Below are positions 35,332 through 45,125 of a DNA stretch of 64,000 nucleotides, piece by piece (position 1 is the first letter of the stretch; the number at the start of each line of letters is the position of its first letter). The DNA is from Sphaerochaetaceae bacterium. GTDB lineage: Bacteria; Spirochaetota; Spirochaetia; Sphaerochaetales; Sphaerochaetaceae. The stretch lies in contig JAQQAR010000008.1 in the NCBI GenBank assembly GCA_028532765.1, positions 62,001 to 126,000 on the forward strand. The letters run 5' to 3'. Position numbers and translations under genes: made by a program. Below the pieces are notes generated by a model, which did no database searches, had not been told where the DNA came from, and saw only the letters and a program-made list of their open reading frames with translations.

Positions 35332-35361
35332 GTTATACCCCAGAGCAGGGGTCCAAGACAA
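35332..35361 (-). promoter_or_regulatory. aroB promoter placed for a leaderless mRNA
   Basis: On the minus strand: TTGTCT (35356-35361), an 18-bp spacer and TATAAC (35332-35337), then six bases to the ATG at 35325. Confidence 0.5.
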
Positions 35362-35383
35362 GCGCTCTCTTGAGCCTACATAC

Positions 35384-35412
35384 TTGCAAAAATCCACCCA
35401 TTATCCCACAAT
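35384..35412 (+). promoter_or_regulatory. Cysteine desulfurase promoter placed for a leaderless mRNA
   Basis: TTGCAA (35384-35389), a 17-bp spacer and CACAAT (35407-35412), then six bases to the ATG at 35419. No Shine-Dalgarno is visible. Confidence 0.5.
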
Positions 35413-35418
35413 ACCGAT

Positions 35419-36558
35419 ATGCAAGAAATACGCTATTTTGACAGTGCTGCCACCACCATCATGAGCAGAACCGCTCTTGATGTGTACCAACAGGTAGCAA
35501 GTACATACATCGGCAACCCAAGCAGTCTTCATGCTGAGGGGATCAAGGCAAAGGAAAAGCTTGAACAAGCCAGGGAGGATCTGGCTGGGATTCTTTCTGT
35601 CCCCAAGGAGACCCTCACCTTCACTGGCGGGGCCAGCGAGGCAAATGCCATTGTCTTCAACAGCTTGGTTTGGAGACTGCAGAAACCACATGTGATCATC
35701 AGCAATATTGAACACTCTTCCATAAAGGAGTATGTCCGGCTGATGAAACAGTTGGGCTGGAAGGTCACAACCCTTAATGCACCGGGTGGATTTATCAAGG
35801 CAGAAGATCTCCGCTCTGCCTTGACTAAACAAACACGTCTGGTCTCCCTGATGCTCGTGAATAATGTCGTGGGCTCCATCCAGGACATCCAGGCTCTGGT
35901 TGCTGAAGTTCGTGCCTTTGAAAAGGAACAGGGAGGAAGAAAAATTCACTTCCATACCGATGCAACCCAAGCGCTCGGAAAGATTCCTTTTTCCCTTGAA
36001 GCATTGGGAGTGGATAGTGCAGCCTTCAGCGCACATAAATTCCATGGACCGAAGGGAGTTGGATTTCTCTACAACACTGATCCAGCGATTGAGAGCCTCT
36101 CACGGGGAGGCGGACAGGAGGCTGGTCTGAGACCAGGAACAGAGAACCTGCCTGGAATTGTCAGTATGGTCGAAGCAGCGAAAGAAGCCATGGAGCAGTT
36201 TTCCGATCACGAAAGGCAGGTCAAGCAGATCAACACCCTGCTTAGGAAACGTCTTCAATCCTTGCAGGCCATCAGCCCTGTGGATTCCTGTTCACCCTAT
36301 ATCCTGAACATTGCCACAAATAATCTACCCAGTGAAGTGTTCACACGGATGCTGTATGACAAGGGATTTTGTGTCTCCTCCGGTTCTGCCTGCAGCAATA
36401 ATGCAAAACAGAAGGGAGAGGGAGTCCTTGACTCCATGCAGGTTCCTCCCTCATTGGCAAAAAGCAGCATTCGGATCTCATTCAGTGCTGATACCACTAC
36501 AGAAGAAGCCGAAGCCTTGGCCGAAGCTATCACCACCCTCATCCAGGAGCATGCATGA
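35419..36558 (+). CDS. Cysteine desulfurase (NifS/IscS family)
   Basis: A PLP enzyme that takes sulfur from cysteine as an enzyme-bound persulfide. Key residues are His99 (NIEHSS), Asp181-Gln184 (TDATQALG), the PLP lysine Lys207 (AHKFHGPKG), and the persulfide Cys325 in SGSACSNN, the short-loop arrangement of group I enzymes. It overlaps thiI as ATGA, so its likely job is to feed sulfur to ThiI for tRNA 4-thiouridine and perhaps thiamine, rather than general Fe-S assembly; no iscU is nearby. Confidence 0.9.
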   Translation: MQEIRYFDSAATTIMSRTALDVYQQVASTYIGNPSSLHAEGIKAKEKLEQAREDLAGILSVPKETLTFTGGASEANAIVFNSLVWRLQKPHVIISNIEHSSIKEYVRLMKQLGWKVTTLNAPGGFIKAEDLRSALTKQTRLVSLMLVNNVVGSIQDIQALVAEVRAFEKEQGGRKIHFHTDATQALGKIPFSLEALGVDSAAFSAHKFHGPKGVGFLYNTDPAIESLSRGGGQEAGLRPGTENLPGIVSMVEAAKEAMEQFSDHERQVKQINTLLRKRLQSLQAISPVDSCSPYILNIATNNLPSEVFTRMLYDKGFCVSSGSACSNNAKQKGEGVLDSMQVPPSLAKSSIRISFSADTTTEEAEALAEAITTLIQEHA

Positions 36559-37745
36559 AAGATTCCACTCTCTATTTGATACGATTGGGAGAAATCTCCC
36601 TGAAAGGTCTGAACCGCGATTCCTTCGAGAAACGCCTGAAACAGAACATCAAGCAAAAACTGAAAGGATATAAAACACAGGTTAATCGCCAAAAAGGCCG
36701 AATATTCTTTGAAATCAGCAACGAGTGTCCTAAAGAAACCGTTGAATTGGCACTGGGAACCACCTTTGGTGTGGTAGGCTACTCCCGTTGCCTACGTTGT
36801 GAGAAAGATATCTCTGTTATCAGGGAGACTGCCAAAAAGCTGATCGCTGACGAACCTTTCAACATAGGTAAGGGTACTTTCAAGTCAATCGCCAAACGCG
36901 CTGACAAGAGTTTTCCCATGACCAGTTATGAGATCGACTGCTCTCTTGGTGAGATAGTCCATGAGATGTACCCCGAGATGACCGTTGATGTGAAGCATCC
37001 TGATCTGACCATCCATTGTGAGATCAGGGACCTAGCCTATCTCTATACCTCCCCAAAACCGGGCCCGGGGGGATTGCCTGTCTCTACAGCAGGAAAGGGA
37101 ATGTTGCTCTTGAGTGGAGGTATCGACAGCCCAGTTGCTGCCTACCGTATGGCACAACGGGGGTTGAAGATGGATTGTATTTACTTCCACGCCTACCCCT
37201 ACACCAGTGACCAAGCCCTGGAAAAAGTGAAAACCTTGGCAAGTCTCATTGCACCATATCTCCAGGCAACCAGGCTGCATGTTGTGCCATTCACCGAGCC
37301 TCAGCTCTGGATCAAGCAACACAGCAGGGAGGATGAGACTACCTTGATGTTTAGAGCTGCCATGATGCATGTCGCCAATGCTATCAGTGAGAGAGAAGAA
37401 GGGACTTGCATCGTAACCGGTGAAGCACTCAGCCAAGTAGCGAGCCAGACCCTGGAGTCGATGGCCTTTACTGACAGTATGAGTGAACAGTTGGTTCTCC
37501 GCCCACTAGTCGGTATGGACAAACAGGAGATCATGAATCTTGCCATGAAGATTGGAACCTACGAGACTTCCATCCTTCCCTACGAAGATTGTTGCGTGAT
37601 CTTTAGCCCAAAACACCCCTTGGTACATCCAGACAAGTTGGTGGAACAGGAGCATTATCGCTCCATGGGTATCGAACCACTGCTGGAAGAAGCTATCAAA
37701 AACACTGAAATTGTCGATTTTGGTGCAGATGGAATCGAAAGATAA
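36555..37745 (+). CDS. thiI: tRNA 4-thiouridine synthase ThiI
   Basis: Adenylates and thiolates U8 of tRNA. The 396-aa protein has an N-terminal ferredoxin-like part (LIRLGEISLKGLNRDSFE), a THUMP domain (about 60-165) and the PP-loop SGGIDSP (187-193). VTGEALSQVASQTLE and LPYEDCCVIFSPKHP follow; no rhodanese domain is present, as in many non-enteric ThiI proteins, so the sulfur donor should act directly. Directly coupled to the cysteine desulfurase gene. Confidence 0.94.
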   Translation: MKDSTLYLIRLGEISLKGLNRDSFEKRLKQNIKQKLKGYKTQVNRQKGRIFFEISNECPKETVELALGTTFGVVGYSRCLRCEKDISVIRETAKKLIADEPFNIGKGTFKSIAKRADKSFPMTSYEIDCSLGEIVHEMYPEMTVDVKHPDLTIHCEIRDLAYLYTSPKPGPGGLPVSTAGKGMLLLSGGIDSPVAAYRMAQRGLKMDCIYFHAYPYTSDQALEKVKTLASLIAPYLQATRLHVVPFTEPQLWIKQHSREDETTLMFRAAMMHVANAISEREEGTCIVTGEALSQVASQTLESMAFTDSMSEQLVLRPLVGMDKQEIMNLAMKIGTYETSILPYEDCCVIFSPKHPLVHPDKLVEQEHYRSMGIEPLLEEAIKNTEIVDFGADGIER

Positions 37746-37837
37746 TAGACAGATTTAGCATTTTTGTCTAAATACTGATTGTGTTCGCTGTACCATAACC
37801 AAAAAAATCGATATGGTTTGGGTATTCGGAGGCTTTC

Positions 37838-40771
37838 TTGATGAAGATCGGCTTGGATGTTGGTTCCACGACCATGAAATGTGTCGTGCTTGATGATACG
37901 ATGCAGGTACTGCATACAGACTATAGACGTCACTACTCTCAGATTGCTGAGACAGCATGTACCATGCTTACCGATATCAAGGAAATCTGTGCAGGACACC
38001 CTACCAAGTTCGCGCTTTCTGGGTCAGCTGGCATGGGGCTTGCCCAGAACCTGGGCCTCCCCTTTGTCCAGGAAGTATACGCAACCAGGATAGCAATAAC
38101 GAGATTCCTTCCCCACACCGATGTTGTCATTGAACTCGGAGGTGAAGATGCAAAGATCCTGTTTCTTTCCCAGAACATGGAAGTCAGAATGAACGGGACC
38201 TGTGCCGGTGGCACGGGTTCCTTTATTGACCAGATGGCAAGTTTGTTGCATGTCGACCAGATGGAACTGAATGAACTTGCAAAGCAGGCAAAACAGAGCT
38301 ACTCAATCGCATCCAGATGTGGAGTATTTGCAAAGAGTGACATTCAGCCCTTGGTTAACCAGGGAGCAGAGAAGAGTGATATTTCGCTCTCTGTTCTCCA
38401 GTCAGTGGTGAACCAGAGTATCGGTGGACTGGCTCAAGGGCGCCCCATCAAGGGCCAAGTAGTGTACCTAGGGGGACCGCTTACATTCCTCAGTGAGCTA
38501 AGAAAGTCGTTTGACAAGACCCTTGGCCTCGAGGGTATTTGTCCAGAGAACTCCCTTTACTACGTAGCCCTGGGAACAGCACTCAGTGCTGACGAACAGG
38601 AAATTGAGCTGGATGAGTTAATTTACAACCTTGAACATTATGATACAGGAAAAGCTTTTACTTCTATTCTTCCCCTATTTGAAAATCCAGAAGCTTATGA
38701 AGCATTCAAGAGTCGTCACGCAAAGGCAACATTAACCAAAATTGATCCGGCACTATATTCAGGTCCAGCATTCCTGGGTGTGGATGCAGGTTCCACTACC
38801 ATCAAGGCCTGCATCATCGACCCTGAGGGAAGATTGTTGTACAGCCGATATGAGGCAAACAATGGCAATCCAGTGCAGGCCATCAGGGAGTTCCTGGAAA
38901 ATTTCTACACAACCTATCCCCATATATCGATTGAAAAATCTTGCTCTACTGGTTATGGCGAACATCTGCTGCAGAATGCCTTTGCATTTGAGTACTCCCT
39001 CGTAGAAACCATGGCCCACTACAAGAGTGCAAAGACCTTCCAGAAAGATGTCGACTTTATCATCGACATCGGCGGACAGGACATCAAATGCTTCAAGATC
39101 AAGGATGGCACCATCGACGATATCTTCCTCAATGAAGCATGTTCGTCGGGCTGTGGTTCCTTCCTGCAGACCTTTTCCAATGCACTTGGCTATTCCCCGC
39201 AGGAAGCAGCAGCTCTTGCCATTAAGGCAAAGAATCCTGTTGATCTGGGCTCACGTTGCACAGTATTCATGAACAGTTCCGTCAAACAGGCACAGAAGGA
39301 CGGGGCAAGTGTTTCTGATATCTTTGCAGGTTTGGCCATCAGCGTCGTTAAGAATGCATTGTATAAAGTAATTCGTTCCACAGATCCGGCGATGTTGGGA
39401 AAACATATTGTTGTACAGGGAGGGACATTCCTCAACGATGCCGTGCTTCGTTCCTTCGAGACGGAGCTGGGAAGTGAGGTGATCAGGATACATGAGGCAG
39501 GACTTATGGGTGCATATGGTTGTGCTTTGCATGCCCGTGACCTTCACTTGAAGGTTCCACAGCAAGGTACTACCCTCTCACTCACACAATTGGAACACTT
39601 CACCCATCGAACCAAGACCACCTATTGTAAAGGATGCACCAACAACTGTTTATTGACGATCAATATTTTTGACGAAGGTCGTAAGCTGGTAAGCGGAAAT
39701 AAATGTGATCGCATTGTCAGCCCCGATACGTTCATCAATAACCCGGAGCGGCTGAACATCTATGCCTTCAAGCAACAATATCTTGCTCATCTGAAGCCCA
39801 TAAAGGGAGAGAGAGGAAGAATTGGATTGCCTTTGCAACTCAATTTCTATGAACAGTTACCTTTCTGGCATACCTTCTTTTCCCACTTGGGTTTTGAGGT
39901 CGTGGTCTCATCCCCATCAACGAGGGAAACATATCTCAAGGGACAGTCAACAATCTCCAGCGATACCATCTGTTATCCAGCAAAATTGATGCATGGACAT
40001 ATCAAGGATCTGCTTGAGAAACAGGTTCCTACCATCTTCTATCCATGTTCCAGCTACAACATCGACGAAGAGAAGGGAGACAACCATTTCAACTGTCCGG
40101 TGGTAGCCTACTACCCTGAGGTGCTTCGGCATAATATCAGTGAGTTGGAGGATGGCTCGGTTACCTTCATCAGTGACTACCTCTCTCTTGCCGATAGAGC
40201 ATTTCTTCCCAAACGGATGTATCAGGTTCTCAGCCAGTATTACCCAGTCAAGAAACAGGATATCAAGGCTGCAGTGAAAGCAGGGTACGCAAGTCTTGAA
40301 ACCTACCAGAAAGCAATCAGGGAACAAGGGAATCTTATCATTGAACAGGCACGCAAGAGAAATTGGCCGATCATGGTCCTTGCGGGCAGGCCCTATCATG
40401 CTGATGCAGAGGTAAACCATGGAATCGATGGCCTTCTGCTACAGTGCGGATGTGCAGTCATCAGTGAGGATGCACTTTCCCATCTTGTGGAGAAACAACA
40501 GCGAAAGGTACTCAACCAATGGACCTACCACGCCAGGATGTATGATGCTGCCCGATATGTTACCGGGCAAGATGATATGCAGTTGATTCAGCTTGTTTCC
40601 TTTGGTTGTGGGCTTGATGCGGTAACCTCCGATGAAATCAGGGATATCCTTCGTGAGACTGACAAGATTTATACCCAAATCAAGATTGATGAAATTGCAA
40701 ACCTCGGAGCAGTCAAAATTCGCATCCGCAGTTTACTTGCAGCACTCCAGGAGGCCAAGGAACAGCGATGA
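37838..40771 (+). CDS. 2-hydroxyacyl-CoA dehydratase activase-like protein, two ASKHA ATPase domains
   Basis: A 977-aa cytoplasmic protein. It carries two tandem BadF/BcrA-type ASKHA domains (GLDVGSTTMKCVVLDD at about 4-19 and GVDAGSTTIKACIID at about 312-326), each with cysteines for a bridging 4Fe-4S cluster (NGTCAGGTGSF ... ASRCGVF; NEACSSGCGSF ... GSRCTVF). A DUF2229-like part follows with KGCTNNCLL. Such activases use ATP to push one electron into a dehydratase or reductase. The substrate is unknown. The GGAGG upstream supports the ATG at 37838. It overlaps the next gene (ATGA). Confidence 0.88.
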   Translation: MMKIGLDVGSTTMKCVVLDDTMQVLHTDYRRHYSQIAETACTMLTDIKEICAGHPTKFALSGSAGMGLAQNLGLPFVQEVYATRIAITRFLPHTDVVIELGGEDAKILFLSQNMEVRMNGTCAGGTGSFIDQMASLLHVDQMELNELAKQAKQSYSIASRCGVFAKSDIQPLVNQGAEKSDISLSVLQSVVNQSIGGLAQGRPIKGQVVYLGGPLTFLSELRKSFDKTLGLEGICPENSLYYVALGTALSADEQEIELDELIYNLEHYDTGKAFTSILPLFENPEAYEAFKSRHAKATLTKIDPALYSGPAFLGVDAGSTTIKACIIDPEGRLLYSRYEANNGNPVQAIREFLENFYTTYPHISIEKSCSTGYGEHLLQNAFAFEYSLVETMAHYKSAKTFQKDVDFIIDIGGQDIKCFKIKDGTIDDIFLNEACSSGCGSFLQTFSNALGYSPQEAAALAIKAKNPVDLGSRCTVFMNSSVKQAQKDGASVSDIFAGLAISVVKNALYKVIRSTDPAMLGKHIVVQGGTFLNDAVLRSFETELGSEVIRIHEAGLMGAYGCALHARDLHLKVPQQGTTLSLTQLEHFTHRTKTTYCKGCTNNCLLTINIFDEGRKLVSGNKCDRIVSPDTFINNPERLNIYAFKQQYLAHLKPIKGERGRIGLPLQLNFYEQLPFWHTFFSHLGFEVVVSSPSTRETYLKGQSTISSDTICYPAKLMHGHIKDLLEKQVPTIFYPCSSYNIDEEKGDNHFNCPVVAYYPEVLRHNISELEDGSVTFISDYLSLADRAFLPKRMYQVLSQYYPVKKQDIKAAVKAGYASLETYQKAIREQGNLIIEQARKRNWPIMVLAGRPYHADAEVNHGIDGLLLQCGCAVISEDALSHLVEKQQRKVLNQWTYHARMYDAARYVTGQDDMQLIQLVSFGCGLDAVTSDEIRDILRETDKIYTQIKIDEIANLGAVKIRIRSLLAALQEAKEQR

Positions 40772-42012
40772 GCACACCATTCACCAAAGAGATGAAGAAG
40801 GATTACACCATCCTGATCCCCAATATGAGCCCAATCCACTTCAATATTGCCAAGGAGGTGTTCTCCAACCATGGCTATAACGTGGTGCTTCTGGAGAATC
40901 AGGGCCCAAATGTTATCCGTGAGGGGCTTCGGTATGTACACAATGACATCTGCTATCCAGCCCAGTTGGTAATCGGTCAGTTTATCGATGCCATCAAACA
41001 TGGAGGCTACGATACTGATAAGATTGCCTTGGTCATCACCCAAACCGGTGGTGGTTGCAGGGCAAGCAACTACCTCTTCCTTCTCAGGAAGGCATTGGAA
41101 AAATGCAATCTCCCCCATATTCCCGTGATCAGTCTCAATCTCAAGGGAATGGAGAAGAACCCGGGCTTCAAGATCACTCCCTTTATGTTGCTGCAAACCT
41201 ACAGTGCCTTTATTTACGGTGATCTTTTGATGGCACTCAGTAACCAGATACGCCCTTACGAGGTACAAAAAGGAGAGGCAGATGCCTTGGTGGCCAAGTG
41301 GACCACCTACCTCTCTGACTGTTTTGCGCACAACCGTGGATACATTGGATGGGCAATGAAGCGGAATCTCAACAGAATCTGTGCTGAGTTCGCTGAGATC
41401 GAGACACGAGAGGAAGAACGTATCAAGGTAGGAATTGTTGGAGAGATCTATATGAAGTATTCTCCCTTGGGGAACAACCACCTCCAGGAATACCTTGAAG
41501 AACAGGGATGCGAGGTCATGGTTCCTTCCATGATGGGATTCCTCTATTATGGGGCGGATAATGCCATAACCGACCGTACCTATTACGGTGGAAGATTTAT
41601 TAGTGCGAAGGTTACCCAGTTTATACTTCGTCAGCTTTACAAGGTGGAGAAGATGAGTCGGCAAGCAATGATGAAAAGCGGCAAATTCACTGTACCCATC
41701 CCCTACACCGAGATGAAAAAACTTGATGAAGGGCTGTTGGACTATGGGGTAAAGATGGGAGAAGGCTGGTTGCTTACCGCAGAGATGCTCGATCTTGTCC
41801 ATAGCGGGTACCACAATATTGTCTGCACACAACCTTTTGGGTGTCTCCCCAACCATATCTGTGCGAAAGGAATGATCAGGGCAGTGACAGAGCGGAGTAA
41901 GGACGCAAATATCGTACCAATCGATTACGATCCTTCCGCTACCGGGGTAAATCAGGAGAATAGAATCAAGCTTATGCTTGCAATTGCACGCGAAAAGCTG
42001 GGAAATCAATAA
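40768..42012 (+). CDS. 2-hydroxyacyl-CoA dehydratase family protein (HgdB-like)
   Basis: A 414-aa protein resembling the D-component subunits of 2-hydroxyacyl-CoA dehydratases. HNDICYPAQLVIGQF (about 52-66), TQTGGGCRASNYLFLLRKAL (about 91-110) and TQPFGCLPNHICAKGM supply candidate Fe-S cysteines. It overlaps the activase gene (ATGA); in other bacteria I recall the two as one protein of about 1,400 residues, so this is probably the split form. The pair likely forms an ATP-driven low-potential reductase; no CoA-transferase or clear substrate pathway lies nearby. Confidence 0.85.
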   Translation: MSTPFTKEMKKDYTILIPNMSPIHFNIAKEVFSNHGYNVVLLENQGPNVIREGLRYVHNDICYPAQLVIGQFIDAIKHGGYDTDKIALVITQTGGGCRASNYLFLLRKALEKCNLPHIPVISLNLKGMEKNPGFKITPFMLLQTYSAFIYGDLLMALSNQIRPYEVQKGEADALVAKWTTYLSDCFAHNRGYIGWAMKRNLNRICAEFAEIETREEERIKVGIVGEIYMKYSPLGNNHLQEYLEEQGCEVMVPSMMGFLYYGADNAITDRTYYGGRFISAKVTQFILRQLYKVEKMSRQAMMKSGKFTVPIPYTEMKKLDEGLLDYGVKMGEGWLLTAEMLDLVHSGYHNIVCTQPFGCLPNHICAKGMIRAVTERSKDANIVPIDYDPSATGVNQENRIKLMLAIAREKLGNQ

Positions 42013-42071
42013 GAAAATACCTGAGCCTACCCTATTTCCTACTATTCTACTTCCATTTTATTGAGTACATT

Positions 42072-42722
42072 ATGGATATGAATATTGAGAGAATAGACAC
42101 AACCAAGGATCTTGAGAACATGGTCAGGGATGACTTGCTCTCACTATCCCAGGAAAAATCCGGCTCCTTACACATTGGATTACCAGGTGGAAGAAGTGCA
42201 TCCCATCTCATCAATGCCATGCTCACGCTTCCAAGTGAATCACTTGGAAGAATGCGTCTCTATCTTATTGATGAACGTCTTGAGGGCGAACGAAATGAGG
42301 ATACACTTAGGGAATGTGGTTTGCAGAAAGCTTTGGACCAAGGGACCACACTCACCATTGTCAGTGAAGGAAAACCCCTTTCCAATGAGCCTTTTGATCG
42401 TCTCTATCTTGGCGTAGGAGAGGATGGGCATATAGCAAGCCTCTTCCCTGGTTCCTGGCCGAATAGTGCAGATGCTCAAACCATGGTTGTGATCAATAGT
42501 CCCAAACCACCCAAAAGACGAGTCACACTCACCTACCATGGGTTTCTCACCCTTGGCCGAGAGGCAAAGGTGTATCTGCTCTTCCTAGGCGAGGGAAAGA
42601 GGGATGCTCTCAATAGGTTGTTGTCCGGCAAGGAGGATGCACATACTCTGCCTTGCTCCTTCTTTGTTCACCAACCATTCCATGCTACGATAGTAACAGA
42701 CCTGAGGGAGAACACACTATGA
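42072..42722 (+). CDS. pgl: 6-phosphogluconolactonase
   Basis: Hydrolyses 6-phosphogluconolactone in the oxidative pentose-phosphate pathway. The ~216-aa DevB-type protein shows HIGLPGGRSASHL near 34, LYLIDERL near 61, and LGVGEDGHIASLFPG near 113. Two starts are possible: 42072 and 42078 (MNIERI); neither has a Shine-Dalgarno, and a weak TACATT box ends 6 bases before 42078. Its stop overlaps the zwf start (ATGA), the next enzyme upstream in the pathway. Confidence 0.9.
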   Translation: MDMNIERIDTTKDLENMVRDDLLSLSQEKSGSLHIGLPGGRSASHLINAMLTLPSESLGRMRLYLIDERLEGERNEDTLRECGLQKALDQGTTLTIVSEGKPLSNEPFDRLYLGVGEDGHIASLFPGSWPNSADAQTMVVINSPKPPKRRVTLTYHGFLTLGREAKVYLLFLGEGKRDALNRLLSGKEDAHTLPCSFFVHQPFHATIVTDLRENTL

Positions 42723-44071
42723 AGAGAATCATTATCCAATATGGCGGCACGGGTGACCTTGCGCTGAAGAAACTGTATCCTGCCTATGAGCATCTCATGG
42801 AAAAGGGCGATTCTTTTGAGGTACTTGCTCTTGGAAGACGGTTTACCATCAGAGACGAGTTCCTCTCAGAGATCATCAGGAAAGATGCCTCATCCTCCTT
42901 CACTGACCACCTTGATTACCTGTACTACGATATGAGTGACACGAATGCTGTTACCATCCTTACCACCCGTTTGAAATCCATGTGTGGGGAATGCGACGAA
43001 GTGGAATTCATTTACTATCTTGCGCTGCAGCCTTCTCTTTATGAGATTGCCATTGAACAGATCCAACAGGTGGATAACCAGTTGGATTGCATTTGTTCCC
43101 TGACAAAGAAAATTGTTGTTGAAAAACCCTTTGGATTTGACCTTGAGAGTGCCCAGCGATACAACGATATCCTGGAGAAAGCCTTCACTGATGAGGAAAT
43201 TTTCCGAATTGACCACTATCTGGGTAAGGAGTTCATGCAGAACCTGCTTCTGATGCGTTTTCATAATGATATCATCAGAAGGATCTGGGACAACAGAACC
43301 ATTGAGTCCATTGAGATCATTTTCGACGAGACCCATGGAGTGGACCAACGCTTAGGATTCTATGAGAAAATCGGTGTGGTACGAGATACCATCCAGAATC
43401 ATATCATGCAGATCATCACCTACTTAACGATGAGTGAGCCAGCAAGCCTGACTCCGAAGGATATCGCCGTCGAAAAGGAGAAGGTTCTCAGGGCAATATC
43501 CCCTATCCAGGAATTCCATATGGGACGATATGAATCACTGGGTTCTGGTAGTGGCCATGTGGTACATACTCCCACGTATGCTGCATTCAAGTTGTTTGTA
43601 AATACCTACTACTTTACCGGTATCCCCATCTATGTACGAACAGGGAAGATGCAGAACGAGGCAAAAAGCTTGATATACATCAAGTTCAAGAACGCCACCA
43701 AGCAGGTAATGCATGATGATTCCATTGCAGAGAATGCGGTGATCATCACCATCCACCCAGAGCTTACCATTGACATCAACATGAATCTAAAGATGCCCAA
43801 TACGAGTTGGAAATCAAAACCTGTTCGGTTCCGTTTCAACCAGAGCGAGACCTTCGGAGCCAATACCCCAGAGGCATATGAACAGATTGTGGAGAAGATC
43901 TTACAGGGAGACAAGAGTGTATTCCCTACCATGCAGGAGATCACCGAGTCATGGCGAATTGTGGAACCGATGCTTCAGGAGAATCTTCCAGTGGAGGTTT
44001 ATCCAATCAGGACCCTGCCCCGATTTGCCTTAAACATGGCGAAAGAGAACGATTTTACCTGGTTCGATTGA
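42719..44071 (+). CDS. zwf: Glucose-6-phosphate 1-dehydrogenase
   Basis: Oxidises glucose-6-phosphate to the lactone, making NADPH. The 450-aa protein has an N-terminal nucleotide-binding loop GGTGDLALKKLYPA (usual GASGDLA), VVEKPFGFDLESA, and the active-site motif RIDHYLGKE near 173. GAGGGAG precedes the ATG at 42719, which overlaps the pgl stop. Together pgl and zwf supply NADPH and pentose phosphates; the gnd gene is not in the window. Confidence 0.94.
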   Translation: MKRIIIQYGGTGDLALKKLYPAYEHLMEKGDSFEVLALGRRFTIRDEFLSEIIRKDASSSFTDHLDYLYYDMSDTNAVTILTTRLKSMCGECDEVEFIYYLALQPSLYEIAIEQIQQVDNQLDCICSLTKKIVVEKPFGFDLESAQRYNDILEKAFTDEEIFRIDHYLGKEFMQNLLLMRFHNDIIRRIWDNRTIESIEIIFDETHGVDQRLGFYEKIGVVRDTIQNHIMQIITYLTMSEPASLTPKDIAVEKEKVLRAISPIQEFHMGRYESLGSGSGHVVHTPTYAAFKLFVNTYYFTGIPIYVRTGKMQNEAKSLIYIKFKNATKQVMHDDSIAENAVIITIHPELTIDINMNLKMPNTSWKSKPVRFRFNQSETFGANTPEAYEQIVEKILQGDKSVFPTMQEITESWRIVEPMLQENLPVEVYPIRTLPRFALNMAKENDFTWFD

Positions 44072-44074
44072 TCC

Positions 44075-44105
44075 CAAAAAGGCCACCGATTCTCTCGGTG
44101 GCCTT
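44075..44105 (-). terminator. Terminator of trpS, possibly bidirectional
   Basis: An 11-bp perfect stem AAGGCCACCGA / TCGGTGGCCTT (44079-44105) lies between the convergent zwf and trpS. On the minus strand it is followed by TTTTT; on the plus strand the tail is weaker (CCTATTA). Confidence 0.8.
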
Positions 44106-44128
44106 CCTATTACAGATAATCAATATCC

Positions 44129-45121
44129 TCAGATAAGAACGTGCATTTTCTCTTTTATGGCATGGATGTTCTCATTACCGATAGCATTTGCCTTACGGGT
44201 CCCTTCAATGATAAGGTCTCTTACCTCATCACGATGGGCTTCATAGTAGGCACGCTTTTCACGGATTGGATCCAACATCTCGTTGAGTACTGCATTGAGT
44301 CGTTTCTTACAGGCGACACAACCAATCTGAGCAGTTCTGCACATTTCAGCAATGTTGTCCTTTTCCGCCTCATTGAACACACAGTGGTACTTGTACACAT
44401 TACAGATCTCGGGAGTACCGGGAATCTTGATCGTAACACGCGCAGGATCGGTAACAGCATTGCGTACCCGCTCCCATACTGCCTCTGGCGTATCAGAGAG
44501 GTAGATTGCATTGCCCATGCTCTTGCCCATCTTTGCATTCCCGTCCAGTCCAGCCAATCTGCCTACAGTACTGAGCTTGACCTGTGGCTCGACAATACTG
44601 GTTCCATACATATCGTTGAACTTCCTGACAATCTTACGGGCAAGTTCAATATGCGGGACCTGGTCTTCCCCTACCGGTACCAAATCTGCATTACAGAAGG
44701 TAATGTCCGCAGTCTGGCTCACAGGATATCCAAGAAAACCATAGGTAAGGTCTGCATACCCATAGTTCTTTGCCTCTGTCTTGATCGTGGGATTATGACG
44801 GAGTTGGTTCACCGTTACAATCATTGAATAGAAAACCGTCAACTCAGCAATGGAAGTGATCTGCGACTGTTGAACCAAGGTGGCTTTCCCAGGATCCAAT
44901 CCCACAGAGAGGTTGTCTATTGCCACATCATAAATACTGCTGTTGATCAGCTCAGGATCTTCAAAATGGGTGGTAAGAGCCTGTACATCAGCGAGGAGAA
45001 TGAATGTCTCATAGGTATGCTGCAACTCAACCCGACTCTTGAGAGAGCCTACATAGTGGCCGAGGTGCAGTTTACCTGTTGTCCTGTCACCGGTTAGAAT
45101 TCGTTTCTGTTTCGTTTCCAA
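44129..45121 (-). CDS. trpS: Tryptophan-tRNA ligase
   Basis: Class I synthetase of 330 aa. The HIGH-type motif is HLGH (19-22) in TTGKLHLGHYVGS, and the KMSKS-type loop is NAKMGKSMGN near 200. GEDQVPHIELAR is also typical. It heads downstream of the FmdB-like gene (4-base gap) and is followed by a strong terminator. Confidence 0.95.
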   Translation of the reverse strand: METKQKRILTGDRTTGKLHLGHYVGSLKSRVELQHTYETFILLADVQALTTHFEDPELINSSIYDVAIDNLSVGLDPGKATLVQQSQITSIAELTVFYSMIVTVNQLRHNPTIKTEAKNYGYADLTYGFLGYPVSQTADITFCNADLVPVGEDQVPHIELARKIVRKFNDMYGTSIVEPQVKLSTVGRLAGLDGNAKMGKSMGNAIYLSDTPEAVWERVRNAVTDPARVTIKIPGTPEICNVYKYHCVFNEAEKDNIAEMCRTAQIGCVACKKRLNAVLNEMLDPIREKRAYYEAHRDEVRDLIIEGTRKANAIGNENIHAIKEKMHVLI

Positions 45122-45125
45122 AAGA

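Noticed and set aside
40669..42009. A 446-codon open frame antisense to the dehydratase-like gene
   Set aside because: The plus-strand gene has conserved cysteine motifs and an ATGA coupling; the antisense frame has no domain or ribosome-binding site.
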